DNA of 64,000 nt from Streptomyces chartreusis NRRL 3882 (GCF_900236475.1 NZ_LT963352.1:4944001-5008000), one strand, 5' to 3'; counted from the first letter of the stretch, positions 25,985-34,264 are shown. Notes: generated by a model not told the origin, from the letters alone. Translations and numbers: made by a program.

Positions 25985-26917
25985 CTACGGGCGTGCCTCC
26001 AGGGCCGCTCGCAGGTGCCCGCCGGATTCCTCCAGCAGGCGGGCCGCCGTCGGGCCGTCCACGCCGGCCAGGAGGGTCAGGATCGCGTTCTTCACCTCTC
26101 CGTCGGTGGCGGCCAGGGCCCGTTCGATCTCCTCGTCGCCGGCGCCGGTGGCGAGGGCGACGATGCGGTGGGAGCGGGCACGCAGTTTGTCGTTGGAGGC
26201 GCGGACGTCGACCATCAGGTTCCCGTAGGTCTTGCCCAGGCGGATCATGGTGATCGTCGACAGCATGTTGAGCACGAGCTTCTGTGCCGTGCCGGCCTTC
26301 AGTCGGGTGGAGCCGGTGAGCAGTTCGGGGCCCACGACGATCTCGATGCCGTGCTCGGCGGCGGCCGCGAGCGGGCTGCCCTGGTTGCAGGCGAGGCCGA
26401 TGGTGAGGGAGCCGCGGGCGCGGGCGTACTCGACGGCGCCGATGGCGTACGGGGTGCGGCCGGAGGCCGAGATGCCGACCACCGTGTCGTCCGGGGTGAG
26501 GCCGAGGGGCTCCAGGTCGGCCTGGGCCAGTTCCCGGGAGTCCTCCGCGCCCTCCACCGAGGTGACCATGGCCTGGGGGCCGCCCGCGATCAGCCCGACG
26601 ACCCGGGAGGGGTCGGTGTTGAAGGTGGGCGGGCACTCGGAGGCGTCCAGGACGCCCAGCCGGCCGGCCGTGCCGGCCCCCGCGTAGACAAGGCGGCCAC
26701 CCCGGGCCATCCGCTCGGCCAGGGCGTCGATCGCGTCGGCGATCTCCGGCAGCCGGGCCGCGACCGCCCCGGCCACGGTGCCGTCCTCGCCGTTCATGAG
26801 CCGCGCGATGTCGAGGGTGGGCAGCCGGTCGATGCCGGCCAGCTCCGGCCGGAACGCCTCGGTGGTCAGGGACTCCAACTCGGCTCTGAGCTCACGGGGG
26901 TTGGAGGTGGAGGTCAT
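25985..26917 (-). CDS. murQ: N-acetylmuramic acid 6-phosphate etherase
   Basis: Cleaves the lactyl ether of MurNAc-6-phosphate to give GlcNAc-6-phosphate and D-lactate, the step that feeds recycled peptidoglycan sugar into NagA. The 310-residue SIS-fold protein has the signature VYAGAGTAGRLGVLDASECP (about 96-115), GLIAGGPQAM, the second sugar-phosphate loop VVGISASGRTPY and LVLNMLSTITMIRLGKTYGN. It lies 54 bases downstream of the RpiR-type regulator gene on the same strand, so a murR-murQ operon is likely. The gap holds a 10-bp sequence (CCGTGTCTTT) repeated twice at 26931-26950. Confidence 0.95.
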   Translation of the reverse strand: MTSTSNPRELRAELESLTTEAFRPELAGIDRLPTLDIARLMNGEDGTVAGAVAARLPEIADAIDALAERMARGGRLVYAGAGTAGRLGVLDASECPPTFNTDPSRVVGLIAGGPQAMVTSVEGAEDSRELAQADLEPLGLTPDDTVVGISASGRTPYAIGAVEYARARGSLTIGLACNQGSPLAAAAEHGIEIVVGPELLTGSTRLKAGTAQKLVLNMLSTITMIRLGKTYGNLMVDVRASNDKLRARSHRIVALATGAGDEEIERALAATDGEVKNAILTLLAGVDGPTAARLLEESGGHLRAALEARP

Positions 26918-26930
26918 GGGACGGCTCTTT

Positions 26931-26950
26931 CCGTGTCTTTCCGTGTCTTT
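26931..26950. repeat. Duplicated 10-mer in the murR-murQ gap
   Basis: CCGTGTCTTT occurs twice in tandem, flanked by CTCTTT and CCGGTG, so on the minus strand the leader of murQ reads as GGAAAGACAC twice and then GGAAAGAG before the ATG. Each unit contains a purine-rich ribosome-site-like GGAAAGA; repeat number could tune murQ translation. Confidence 0.55.
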
Positions 26951-26971
26951 CCGGTGCCGGCCGGGGCCGGT

Positions 26972-27922
26972 TCAGGAACGATGCCGGTGGGCCAACGCCT
27001 CGTACGACGCCGAGAGCGCCGGCGCCGCCGTCTCGTACGTCCGCTGCGCCACCCCCACGAACAGGCAGTCCACCACAAGAAGCTGTCCGGTCCGGGACGA
27101 CATCGCCGCGGGACGCAGCTCGCTCTCCCGCGCCGTGGACGTGGTGAGGACGTGGTCGGCGTACTGCGAGACCGGGCCGTCCGGGCGGCCGGTGATCGCC
27201 ACCGTCGTCGCCCCGCGCTCGAAGGCGACCCGCAGCGGCTCGATGACGTCCCCCGTGGACCCGGAGTGCGTGATGGCGATCGCGACATCGCCCGCGCGCA
27301 GCTGCACGGCGTTGGTGACGGCCAGGTGCGGGTCGCTGTGGGCGTGCGCGACCAGCCCTATGCGCAGCAGCTTCTGCGTGAGGTCCTGGGCGACCAGGCC
27401 GGACGCCCCGACGCCGTACACGTCCGTGCGCCGGGCGCCGGTCAGCGCCGTGACGGCCGCGCCCAGTTGGACGGTGTCGAGGCCGGCGGCGGTGTCGGCG
27501 AGGGTCTGCTGCTCGTCGTAGGCCAGCTTCGCGACCACGTCGGCGATCGGGTCGTCGACCGCGATGTCCGTGGTGATGGCGGGGGCGCGGCCGGACTGCT
27601 GCTGGGCGGCGAGGCCGGCGAGGGCCAGGCGCAGGTCCCGGTAACCCGGATAGCCCAGCAGCCGGGCGGTGCGTACGACGGTCGCCTCGCTGGTGCCGGT
27701 GAGTTCGGCGAGGCCGGTGACCGTGAGGGCCGCGCAGCCGGCCGGGTCGCCCGCGACGGCCTCGGCGACGCGCTGCATGGAACGCGTCATCGACGGGCCC
27801 AGCGTACGGACCTTGGCCGCGAGGGCGGCGGGGGCGGGCGGGGTGCCGAGCGTGGCGGCCATGGCACCCGTGCCGCCCGTGCCGCTCGCACCGCCGCGTT
27901 CGCTGGCGAAAATTTCCTTCAC
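26972..27922 (-). CDS. MurR/RpiR family transcriptional regulator
   Basis: RpiR-type regulator with an N-terminal helix-turn-helix (about residues 40-115: PSMTRSMQRVAEAVAGDPAG, LTGTSEATVVRTARLLGYPG) and a C-terminal SIS sugar-phosphate-binding domain (RRTDVYGVGASGLVAQDL, AIAITHSGSTGDVIEPL). Next to murQ it most likely senses MurNAc-6-phosphate. GTG 27922 is my choice, giving 316 residues; ATG 27861 (MAATLGTPP) is a credible shorter start because ribosome sites are weak. Two GAAA...TTTC dyads at the 5' end are likely autoregulatory sites. Confidence 0.9.
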   Translation of the reverse strand: MKEIFASERGGASGTGGTGAMAATLGTPPAPAALAAKVRTLGPSMTRSMQRVAEAVAGDPAGCAALTVTGLAELTGTSEATVVRTARLLGYPGYRDLRLALAGLAAQQQSGRAPAITTDIAVDDPIADVVAKLAYDEQQTLADTAAGLDTVQLGAAVTALTGARRTDVYGVGASGLVAQDLTQKLLRIGLVAHAHSDPHLAVTNAVQLRAGDVAIAITHSGSTGDVIEPLRVAFERGATTVAITGRPDGPVSQYADHVLTTSTARESELRPAAMSSRTGQLLVVDCLFVGVAQRTYETAAPALSASYEALAHRHRS

Positions 27923-27951
27923 TCTTCGGGTCACCCTTGAAAGATATTTTC
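27908..27951. promoter_or_regulatory. Paired GAAA...TTTC dyads at the murR start
   Basis: GAAAATTTC (27908-27916) overlaps the first codons of the regulator and GAAAGATATTTTC (27939-27951) lies just upstream, 31 bp or three helical turns centre to centre. This half-site pattern resembles operators of RpiR/MurR regulators. The region also drives the divergent zinc-ribbon gene starting at 27990. Confidence 0.5.
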
Positions 27952-27989
27952 GGCTCGGCGTTGTGGTCAAGAGTGCGCACAATGGGGGC

Positions 27990-28373
27990 ATGGACCCCAT
28001 CAGCCCCCTGGAGCAGGCACTGCACGCCGCGCGCGCCCTCGTGCTGGCCGACCTCGTCGCGGGACGTGTCGCCGAGGCGGACGTCGTCTCCCTGGTCGAG
28101 GAGTCCGTCGTGCAGCGGCGGTGGTGGGTCGAGCAGTGGCCGGAGGGCGCGCAGTACGTCGCCGGTCTGGTCGCGCAGGACGTGCAGGACGCCCTGCTGG
28201 AGCGCTACGGCCGCTGGCCGCTGTGCCCGGTGTGCGGCACCGGCGACCCGCACGCGCTGGACGTGCAACCGGAGTTGGGGCCCGACCCGCACTGGGTGTG
28301 CAGCGAGGCGGGCGTGAAGGTCGCCGCGGTCGGGTCGCTGGGCGAGGCCCTCGGCGGAGCGGCGTCCTCGTGA
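27990..28373 (+). CDS. Conserved actinobacterial protein with a zinc-ribbon-like motif
   Basis: 127 residues, not a family I can name. The N-terminal half is helical (LEQALHAARALVLADLVAGR, VVSLVEESVVQRRWWVEQWP). The C-terminal half has WPLCPVCGTGDPHALDVQPE and, 12 residues later, PHWVCSEAG, a likely CPxCG...C metal site. Its stop overlaps the GTG of the next gene in GTGA, so the two are translated together. It diverges from the MurR-type regulator gene. Confidence 0.8.
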   Translation: MDPISPLEQALHAARALVLADLVAGRVAEADVVSLVEESVVQRRWWVEQWPEGAQYVAGLVAQDVQDALLERYGRWPLCPVCGTGDPHALDVQPELGPDPHWVCSEAGVKVAAVGSLGEALGGAASS

Positions 28374-28645
28374 CCGTCTACATCGACCCGCCGACCTGGC
28401 CCGGCCACGGCCGCATGTGGTCCCACCTGGTCAGCGACGTCTCGTACGAGGAGCTGCACACCTTCGCCGAACGCCTCGGCGTGCCCCGGCGGGCCTTCGA
28501 ACGCGACCACTACGACATCCCCGAGCAGCGGTACGCGGACGCGGTGAGCGCCGGGGCCGTGGAGGTCAGCAGCCGCGAGGTGGTGCGGCTGCTGCACGGG
28601 GCGGGGCTGCGCCGGCCCAAGGGGCGGACCCAGCTGCGGGGTTAG
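28370..28645 (+). CDS. DUF4031 domain protein
   Basis: A 91-residue protein of the DUF4031 family, starting at GTG 28370 with VTVYIDPPTWPGHGRMWSHL. Conserved marks are the YIDPP start, WSHLVSD, YEELHTFAERLGVPRRAFER and DHYDIPEQRYADAV; the His/Asp pattern could bind a metal or nucleotide, and no activity is known to me. It overlaps the stop of the preceding zinc-ribbon protein gene by 4 bases. Convergent with the isomerase-acetyltransferase fusion gene. Confidence 0.85.
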   Translation: MTVYIDPPTWPGHGRMWSHLVSDVSYEELHTFAERLGVPRRAFERDHYDIPEQRYADAVSAGAVEVSSREVVRLLHGAGLRRPKGRTQLRG

Positions 28646-28705
28646 GGGGCTTCTGATGGATCTCCGCGGCGTCGCGACGCCCGGTACGCAGTCTCGCCGC
28701 ACCCC

Positions 28706-29770
28706 CTAGCGCAGCTCGTAGGTGACCTGCTCGGTGTCCTCCGCGACGGCCTCGAACCCGGCACGGGCGAGGACGCGGTGCGAGGGCGCGTTGTCCCGCT
28801 CGACGTTCGCGACGACGGTCCGTACCGCGTCCCGGGACAGCGCCCACGCCGACAGCGCGCGCAGCGCCTCGGTGGCGTAACCGTGGCCACGGGCCGCTTC
28901 GACCAGGTCGTAGCCGACCTCCACCCGCCCCGACTCGTCCGGCACGCTGTGGAAGCCCATGGCGCCGAGTGCGCGGCCGTCCTCGCGCCGGACCAGGACG
29001 TACATGCCCCACTCGGGCCGGTGGACGCCGTCCTCGTACTGCTTGAACACCAGCCCGGCGCCGACCCGGGTGCCCTCGACCGGACCGCCGTCGAGCCACT
29101 CGAAGCCGCCGTCGCCGACCGTGCCGAGATCGCCCGCCGCCGCCGGGGTGACGCCCTGGAGAGTGAGCCGGTCGGTGGGGATCACCAGGTTGTTGCTCCA
29201 CCGCCACTCGGTGAGCGGCTCGCGGCCGGGCAGCTCACCCCGGCCCGTGGCCCACAGCAGGGTCCGCCACGGGGTGGGACCGGGCTGGACGTGCGGGAAG
29301 ATCCGGGTGAGGACGAAGTCGCACAGCTCGGCGGCCGGTTCGTACGCCACGCCCAGGCCCTCGGCCACGTCGTGGGTGTGCAGCAGCACCTCGGCCACGC
29401 CCATCGCGGCGAACCCCTCGCGGTTCGCGCTGCGGAACGGATACGGATGGAAGGCCCGCACCTCGCGCGGGGTGGTGCGGATCGCGGCGGCGAGCAGGAC
29501 GCCCATCGTGCGGATCACCTGCACCGCACCGGCGTTGTCCGTCCCCTCCTCCAGCGAGATCTCGAACGGCGTGTAGGCCTCGGGCCCGCGCCCCGCCAGC
29601 TGCCCCGCGTACGCGATGAGGTCCTCGGCGATGTGCACCGCCGTCTCCCGGCAGCTCCACTCCAGCCGCCCGGCGCGCACCGCCTCCCAGTCCCGGTCGG
29701 TGACCGCCCCCAGCACGCCCACGCACTCGGCGACGGCCTGCTCCACCTGTTCCGCACCCGATGTCCACAT
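28706..29770 (-). CDS. Fusion of a maleylpyruvate-isomerase/DinB-like domain and a GNAT acetyltransferase
   Basis: A 354-residue two-domain protein. Residues 1-190 (EQVEQAVAECVGVLGAVTDR, LEWSCRETAVHIAEDLIAYA, VAEVLLHTHDVAEGLG) match the mycothiol-dependent maleylpyruvate isomerase / DinB-like helical bundle with its metal-binding histidines (HIAED, HTHD). Residues about 195-354 form a RimJ/RimL-type GNAT domain: NLVIPTDRLTLQGVTP, VEVGYDLVEAARGHGYATEA and ANVERDNAPSHRVLARAGFE. Domain order suggests a thiol-linked or ligand-sensing acetyltransferase. A stand-alone member of the first family lies nearby at 30491-31171. It begins 10 bases after the HD-domain gene on the same strand. Confidence 0.82.
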   Translation of the reverse strand: MWTSGAEQVEQAVAECVGVLGAVTDRDWEAVRAGRLEWSCRETAVHIAEDLIAYAGQLAGRGPEAYTPFEISLEEGTDNAGAVQVIRTMGVLLAAAIRTTPREVRAFHPYPFRSANREGFAAMGVAEVLLHTHDVAEGLGVAYEPAAELCDFVLTRIFPHVQPGPTPWRTLLWATGRGELPGREPLTEWRWSNNLVIPTDRLTLQGVTPAAAGDLGTVGDGGFEWLDGGPVEGTRVGAGLVFKQYEDGVHRPEWGMYVLVRREDGRALGAMGFHSVPDESGRVEVGYDLVEAARGHGYATEALRALSAWALSRDAVRTVVANVERDNAPSHRVLARAGFEAVAEDTEQVTYELR

Positions 29771-29780
29771 GCCGGGCAGG

Positions 29781-30443
29781 TTACGAGGGGTCGGCGGGTG
29801 GAAGCGACAGCATTTCCAGCTCGGAGGTGAGGTTGTAGCGGGCCGTCGCCTCCCACTCCGACGCTCCGTACGGCGTCCTGAACAGCCCGGGCAGATCGAG
29901 GAGTTGGCGCAGGACCGCCGCGCGGCCCGTGCGGAAGGCCTCGTTCGGGACGAAGTGGTACTCCTCGCGGACGGCGGCGGTGTAGGCGGCGTACGCCGAC
30001 GGGGGCGAGGCGAGGATCGCCAGGTCGGCGTCGCACAGGACCTGGCCGTCGGGGTCGTCGTCGGCGGGGTCGTGGCCGACGGTGAGGCGGACCAGGCGGG
30101 CCACCTCGGCGGTCCTGGCCGCGGGCACGCCGGCCTCGGGCAGGGCCCGCTCGGCGAGGCGTGCGGAGCGTTCCTCGTTCTCGGAGCGCTCGGGGAGGTA
30201 GACCGCGTCGTGGAACCAGGCGGCCAGCCGGACCACGTCCGGGTCGTGCGCGTACGTCTCCAGTACGTCGATGTGGTCCAGGACCGCCGTGAGGTGCCCG
30301 ACCGTGTGGTAGCGGCGCTGCGGCTCCTGCCAGCGGCCGAGCAGGTCGTCGGCGTACGGGACCGGGTCCGGGCCACCGGCGGGGCCCCGGGCCGCCTCCA
30401 GGGTGCGGACGAAGCGGGCACGGAGGGCGTCGAGATCGGCCAT
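29781..30443 (-). CDS. HD-domain metal-dependent phosphohydrolase-like protein
   Basis: 220 residues with a predicted HD-type metal site: RRYHTVGHLTAVLDHID supplies His residues, AAWFHDAVY the HD pair, and LCDADLAILASPP a later Asp. This is a common actinobacterial family often annotated as a predicted metal-dependent HD hydrolase; substrate unknown. It is on the same strand as the isomerase-GNAT fusion with a 10-base gap, so likely the first gene of a two-gene operon. It diverges from the mycothiol-isomerase gene at 30491. Confidence 0.85.
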   Translation of the reverse strand: MADLDALRARFVRTLEAARGPAGGPDPVPYADDLLGRWQEPQRRYHTVGHLTAVLDHIDVLETYAHDPDVVRLAAWFHDAVYLPERSENEERSARLAERALPEAGVPAARTAEVARLVRLTVGHDPADDDPDGQVLCDADLAILASPPSAYAAYTAAVREEYHFVPNEAFRTGRAAVLRQLLDLPGLFRTPYGASEWEATARYNLTSELEMLSLPPADPS

Positions 30444-30490
30444 GGGGGCATTCTCCCGCTCAGCGGGGTGTGACACCTAGCGTGGGTCCC

Positions 30491-31171
30491 ATGACGACTC
30501 CTGCTGATGTGCACGACGTACGGGACCCCGAGCAGCCCGGGCGGCTGCTCACGATCGAGCGTGACGCGCTGATCCCGCTGCTGCGGGGCAGGGCCGACGA
30601 CGACTTCGCGCTGCCGGTCGCCGCGTGCCCGGGCTGGTCGGTGCGGTCGGTGCTGGCGCACTGCTCGGCCGCGCTCACCCGGGTGGTGGAGAACCGGTTC
30701 GAGGAGGGGGTGTTCTCGCCCGAGACGAACGACCGGGACATCGCCGAGCGGGACGGCTGGAGCAACGCCCGGGTGGTCGACGAGCTGGAGCGCGGGATGA
30801 CCGAGGCCGGGCCGGTGATCGCCGGGGCGGGCGGGAAGCTGGACGGTCTCGCGCTGGGGGAGTGGGTGCACGCCGGGGACGTGCGCGACGCCTTCGGCGA
30901 GCCGGGGGCGTACGGCGGGGCCGGGCTGCCGGACGCGCTGGCGCTGCTCGCCCGGATCACCCGCGAGCGGGGGCACGTGCCGCTCCACGCCGACCTCGAC
31001 GACCTGGACGAACCGCTGCGGCTCGGGGAGAGCGGCGGGGAGCGGCCCCCGGGGCGCTTCATCGGGGACGGACCGACCCTGGTGCGGCTGTACACGGGGC
31101 GGCCGGTCGACCGGGCTCCCGATTTCGAGCTGGTCGGGGTGGAGGCGAAGGACCTGAACATCTTCGGGTGA
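30491..31171 (+). CDS. Mycothiol-dependent maleylpyruvate isomerase family protein
   Basis: 226-residue helical-bundle protein of the TIGR03083/MDMPI type. ACPGWSVRSVLAHCSAALTR provides the conserved GWxVxxVLAH motif with the metal His, and GEWVHAGDVRDAFGEP the second HxxD. A short C-terminal domain (residues about 155-226) ends GPTLVRLYTGRPVDRAPDF, like the SCP2-type tail of the family. Mycothiol is the actinobacterial thiol, so an S-transfer or isomerase role is likely but the substrate is unknown. ATG 30491. Confidence 0.85.
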   Translation: MTTPADVHDVRDPEQPGRLLTIERDALIPLLRGRADDDFALPVAACPGWSVRSVLAHCSAALTRVVENRFEEGVFSPETNDRDIAERDGWSNARVVDELERGMTEAGPVIAGAGGKLDGLALGEWVHAGDVRDAFGEPGAYGGAGLPDALALLARITRERGHVPLHADLDDLDEPLRLGESGGERPPGRFIGDGPTLVRLYTGRPVDRAPDFELVGVEAKDLNIFG

Positions 31172-31221
31172 GTCGTGTCCCCGGGGCGTGGGGTGCGGCG
31201 GGAGCGGGCAGCGTAGTCTTG

Positions 31222-31237
31222 ATTGGACTAGACCTGT
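31222..31237 (+). promoter_or_regulatory. DasR-like box upstream of cutC
   Basis: ATTGGACTAGACCTGT matches the dre consensus I recall (ACTGGTCTAGACCACT) at 12 of 16 positions, with the GGnCTAGnCC core. The same core in reverse complement (GGTCTAGTCC) occurs in the nagK operator of this window, which supports the reading. It lies 37 bases before the cutC ATG, a suitable place for repression. Confidence 0.65.
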
Positions 31238-31273
31238 TGCCGAACGCCGACGCCATGCCGACGAAGGGGCCCC

Positions 31274-31966
31274 ATGAGCAAGCGTGCAGTCCTGGAGGTG
31301 ATCGCCCTCGGCGTCGAGGACGCGGTCGCCGCCCAGGCCGGAGGCGCGGACCGCCTTGAGCTGGTCACCGACATGGCGGCCGACGGGCTCTCCCCGTCGG
31401 CCGCCACCGTCGCCGGGATCCGCCGGGCCGTGGACATCTCCCTGCGGGTGATGCTGCGGCTCGCCGACGGCTTCGCGGCCGGGGACGTCGACCGGCTGGC
31501 CGGCGTGGCCGCCGGGCTGCGGGAGGCCGGGGCCGAGGAGTTCGTGCTCGGGTTCCTCGACGCGGACGGCGCGGTGGACCTGGCGGCGGTGGAGCGCGTC
31601 GTCGGCGTGCTGGACGGCTGTCCCTGGACCTTCCACCGGGCCATCGACCGGGCCGCCGACCGGGACGCCCTGCGCAAGCAGCTGGACGGGATGCCCGGGC
31701 TGGACACGTACCTGACGGCCGGGTCGGCGGACGGGGTCGACGACGGGCTCCCCGTGCTGCTCACCGAGGCGGGGCGTGCCGGGGAGCCGGGGTACGAGCA
31801 GCGGTTGCTGGTGGGGGGCGGGCTGCGGCTGGAGCACGTGCCGGTGTTGCGGGGCGCGGGGGTCGACGCGTTTCACATCGGTGGGGCGGTGCGGCCGGGG
31901 GGTTGGGGGGAGCCGGTGTCGGTGGAGGCCGTCGCCGAGTGGCGGGCTGCGGTGGACGGTTCATGA
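31274..31966 (+). CDS. cutC: CutC family protein
   Basis: TIM-barrel CutC protein, 230 residues, once called a copper homeostasis protein; its true reaction is unsettled. Typical blocks are LEVIALGVEDAVAAQAGGAD, RLELVTDMAADGLSPS, the FHRAIDRAADRDAL strand and the C-terminal FHIGGAV. ATG 31274 follows GAAGGGGC. It stands alone, but a DasR-like box upstream ties it to aminosugar control, and in other bacteria cutC can sit near GlcNAc genes, so a sugar-related role deserves thought. Confidence 0.92.
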   Translation: MSKRAVLEVIALGVEDAVAAQAGGADRLELVTDMAADGLSPSAATVAGIRRAVDISLRVMLRLADGFAAGDVDRLAGVAAGLREAGAEEFVLGFLDADGAVDLAAVERVVGVLDGCPWTFHRAIDRAADRDALRKQLDGMPGLDTYLTAGSADGVDDGLPVLLTEAGRAGEPGYEQRLLVGGGLRLEHVPVLRGAGVDAFHIGGAVRPGGWGEPVSVEAVAEWRAAVDGS

Positions 31967-32029
31967 GGGGGGCTCGGCGTCGGGACTGGGGGCGGGTGGG
32001 TGCGCAACCCGGCGGTGCGGGGTGCCGCT

Positions 32030-32067
32030 GCGCCCACCGGTGCAGCCCCAGCGGCACGACTGCCCGC
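32030..32067. repeat. Interspersed palindromic repeat (GCCCACC...TGCCC family)
   Basis: GCGCCCACCGGTGCAGCCCC then AGCGGCACGACTGCCCGC. It aligns base for base with the reverse complement of the element inside mqnB (44922-44959); the stem pair changes from GTTCCGC/GCGGAAC to GTGCaGC/GCgGCAC, so base pairing is largely kept. It lies at the 3' end of the convergent cutC and helD-like genes and may act as a terminator. Confidence 0.7.
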
Positions 32068-32069
32068 AG

Positions 32070-34109
32070 CTAGGACAGTTGCGGCGGCAAGGGTGCCTTA
32101 TGCGTCACCGTCAGGCCCGATACCGCTCGCGTCAGTGCCACGTACAGACGCCGCAACCCGGTCCGCTCGTCCGGCTCGCCGTCGACCACCGCGCTGGGCT
32201 CGTCCAGGACGACGTAGTCGTACTCCAGACCCTTCGCGAGCGACGCCGGGACCAGGGTCAGACGGGTCTGCAGGGTCGTCTCCTCACCCGGGCCGAGGTA
32301 CGGGACACCGGCCTCCGCCAGCGCCGCCGCCAGTTCCGGGATCCGGGCGTCCGCCGCGATCAGGGCCGTGGAGCCCTCGTTGCGCAGCGACTCGCGGCAG
32401 GCGTCGAGCACCTCGGCGGTGCCGGTGACCTCCCGGACCTCGAAGTGGCCCGGGTTCTCACGGATCGACACGACCGGGGTGAGCCCCGGGGCGATGTGCG
32501 GGAGCAGCCGGGACGCGTAGGTGATGACGTCCGTCGGCACACGGAAACCGGCCGTCAGCTCCTCCACGACCGCGTCCGGCTTGCCCAGGTGGGCCAGCGC
32601 CTCCTGCCAGCCCCGGGTCGCCCACGGCGTGGTGCCCTGCGCCAGGTCGCCGAGGACGGTCGCACTGCCGGTCGTGCAGCGGCGGCCGACCGCCCGGTAC
32701 TGCATGGGGGAGAGGTCCTGCGCCTCGTCGAGGACGACATGGCCGAGGGAGTGCGTGCGCTGGATCAGGTCGGTGGCCTCGTCGATGAGGACGGCGTCAG
32801 CGGCGGACCACTTGGCGGACCTGACGCTGCGTGCCGGTCTCGCCCACAGCACCGCCTTCTGCTCCTCCTCGCCGAGGATCCCCTCCGCGTGCTCGGCGAG
32901 GAAGTCCGCGTCGGACAGCAGGCGCAGCACGAGTTTCGCCGGGTCGACGGCCGGCCAGATCGCCTTGACGGCCGCCTTGACCGCGCTGTTGCGGGCCACC
33001 GCGTCCTGCACCCGGTCGTCCGGCGCCTCCCCCGACCGCTCCATCTGCACCAGCACGGCGTGCGCGATGCGCTGCGGCAGGGCCTCGCGGGCGGCGCCGT
33101 AGCGGATGTCGCGGGCGAGCAACTCCCGGACGATGTCCTCCAGTTCGTACGCAGGGACGCGCCAGCGGCGGGAGCCGCGCACGACCACGACCGGCTCGGC
33201 GGGCATCGTGACGTGCGCGTAGAGGGCCCTGCGCAGCACCTGCGCCATGCGGGCGTCGCCCTTGACGACCGCGGCCGTCGCGTCGTCCGTCCCCTTGATC
33301 TCCACGTGCGCCACCAGGTCCTCGACGGTGGCCTGGCGGACCGACAACTCGCCGAGGGCGGGCAGCACCTGCTCGATGTAGTGCAGGAAGGACCGGTTCG
33401 GTCCGATGACGAGCGTGCCGGTGCGGGCGAGGCGCTCGCGGTGGGCGTAGAGGAGATAGGCGACCCGGTGCAGGCCGACGGCGGTCTTCCCGGTGCCCGG
33501 GCCGCCCTGCACGCACACCGTGCCGGAGAGTCCCGACCGGACGATCTCGTCCTGCTCCGGCTGGATCGTCGCGACGATGTCCCGCATCGGGCCGACGCGC
33601 GGCCGTTCGATCTCCTGCTGGAGCAGCTTGCTGGTGCGGGCCGCCTCGGCGGGGTCCGACAGGTGCTCGTCCTCGTACGCCGTGAGGTCGCCGCCCGTGT
33701 AGCCGAAGCGGCGCCGCAGCGCGATGTCCATCGGGTCCTTCTTGGAGGCCCGGTAGAACGGCTGCGAGACGGGTGCGCGCCAGTCGATGACCATCGGGTC
33801 GCCGTCGGCGTCGTGTACGTGCCGCCGCCCGATGTAGAAGCGTTCCCCTTCCGCGCCCTCGGCCTGCTCGGCACCCGGTGCGCGCAGATAGTCGAGCCGG
33901 CCGAAGAACAGCGGGGTGTCGCTGAGGTCGGCCAGGGCCTTGATGCGCTCGTCGATCTGGTGGGCCAGGACTTCGGCGTTGACCCAGTTCGCGGTGACGT
34001 CGCTGATGTCGAGGGCCTCGACGTCCTCGCGCATGGCACGCAGGGCGGAACGGGACGCGGCGAGGTGGGAGCGCTCACGGGAGAGCGGGTCGTCGACGGG
34101 CGTGGACAA
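32070..34109 (-). CDS. HelD/HelR-type RNA polymerase-associated ATPase
   Basis: SF1 helicase-like ATPase that releases stalled RNA polymerase; the Streptomyces member HelR also protects polymerase from rifamycins. The 679-residue protein has an N-terminal coiled-coil arm (HLAASRSALRAMREDVEALD), Walker A VQGGPGTGKTAVGLHR (about 215), Walker B region HVVLDEAQDLSPMQYRA, LTAGFRVPTDVI and the motif VI-like RLYVALTRAVSGLTV. TTG 34109 is chosen for the GGAGG 9 bases upstream; the longer GTG start crosses the leader. Rifamycin protection is inferred from homology and gene neighbourhood only. Confidence 0.87.
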   Translation of the reverse strand: MSTPVDDPLSRERSHLAASRSALRAMREDVEALDISDVTANWVNAEVLAHQIDERIKALADLSDTPLFFGRLDYLRAPGAEQAEGAEGERFYIGRRHVHDADGDPMVIDWRAPVSQPFYRASKKDPMDIALRRRFGYTGGDLTAYEDEHLSDPAEAARTSKLLQQEIERPRVGPMRDIVATIQPEQDEIVRSGLSGTVCVQGGPGTGKTAVGLHRVAYLLYAHRERLARTGTLVIGPNRSFLHYIEQVLPALGELSVRQATVEDLVAHVEIKGTDDATAAVVKGDARMAQVLRRALYAHVTMPAEPVVVVRGSRRWRVPAYELEDIVRELLARDIRYGAAREALPQRIAHAVLVQMERSGEAPDDRVQDAVARNSAVKAAVKAIWPAVDPAKLVLRLLSDADFLAEHAEGILGEEEQKAVLWARPARSVRSAKWSAADAVLIDEATDLIQRTHSLGHVVLDEAQDLSPMQYRAVGRRCTTGSATVLGDLAQGTTPWATRGWQEALAHLGKPDAVVEELTAGFRVPTDVITYASRLLPHIAPGLTPVVSIRENPGHFEVREVTGTAEVLDACRESLRNEGSTALIAADARIPELAAALAEAGVPYLGPGEETTLQTRLTLVPASLAKGLEYDYVVLDEPSAVVDGEPDERTGLRRLYVALTRAVSGLTVTHKAPLPPQLS

Positions 34110-34210
34110 GGGGGTGCCTCCGGAGGACCTGCTGAAGGGACGGCGGTGAGATGCCGGCCGGTTTCCGTCCGGTCGGCGGCACTCCGTGAGGGAGGCGGGC
34201 AAGAGCGGAG

Positions 34211-34264
34211 ATCTTAGAGGAGCGGGGGAGTCGGCCGCCAACGATTTTCTCATCCCCTAGGGGA
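34211..34264 (-). promoter_or_regulatory. Candidate promoter and palindrome upstream of the helD-like gene
   Basis: On the minus strand TTGGCG (34241-34236) and TAAGAT (34216-34211) form a fair -35/-10 pair with 19-base spacing. Just upstream is the perfect 12-bp palindrome TCCCCTAGGGGA (34253-34264). The remainder of the 34110-34376 intergenic region contains a GCCGGCCGG...CCGGTCGGC hairpin (34153-34177) in the leader. I do not recognise a rifamycin-associated element with certainty. Confidence 0.4.
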
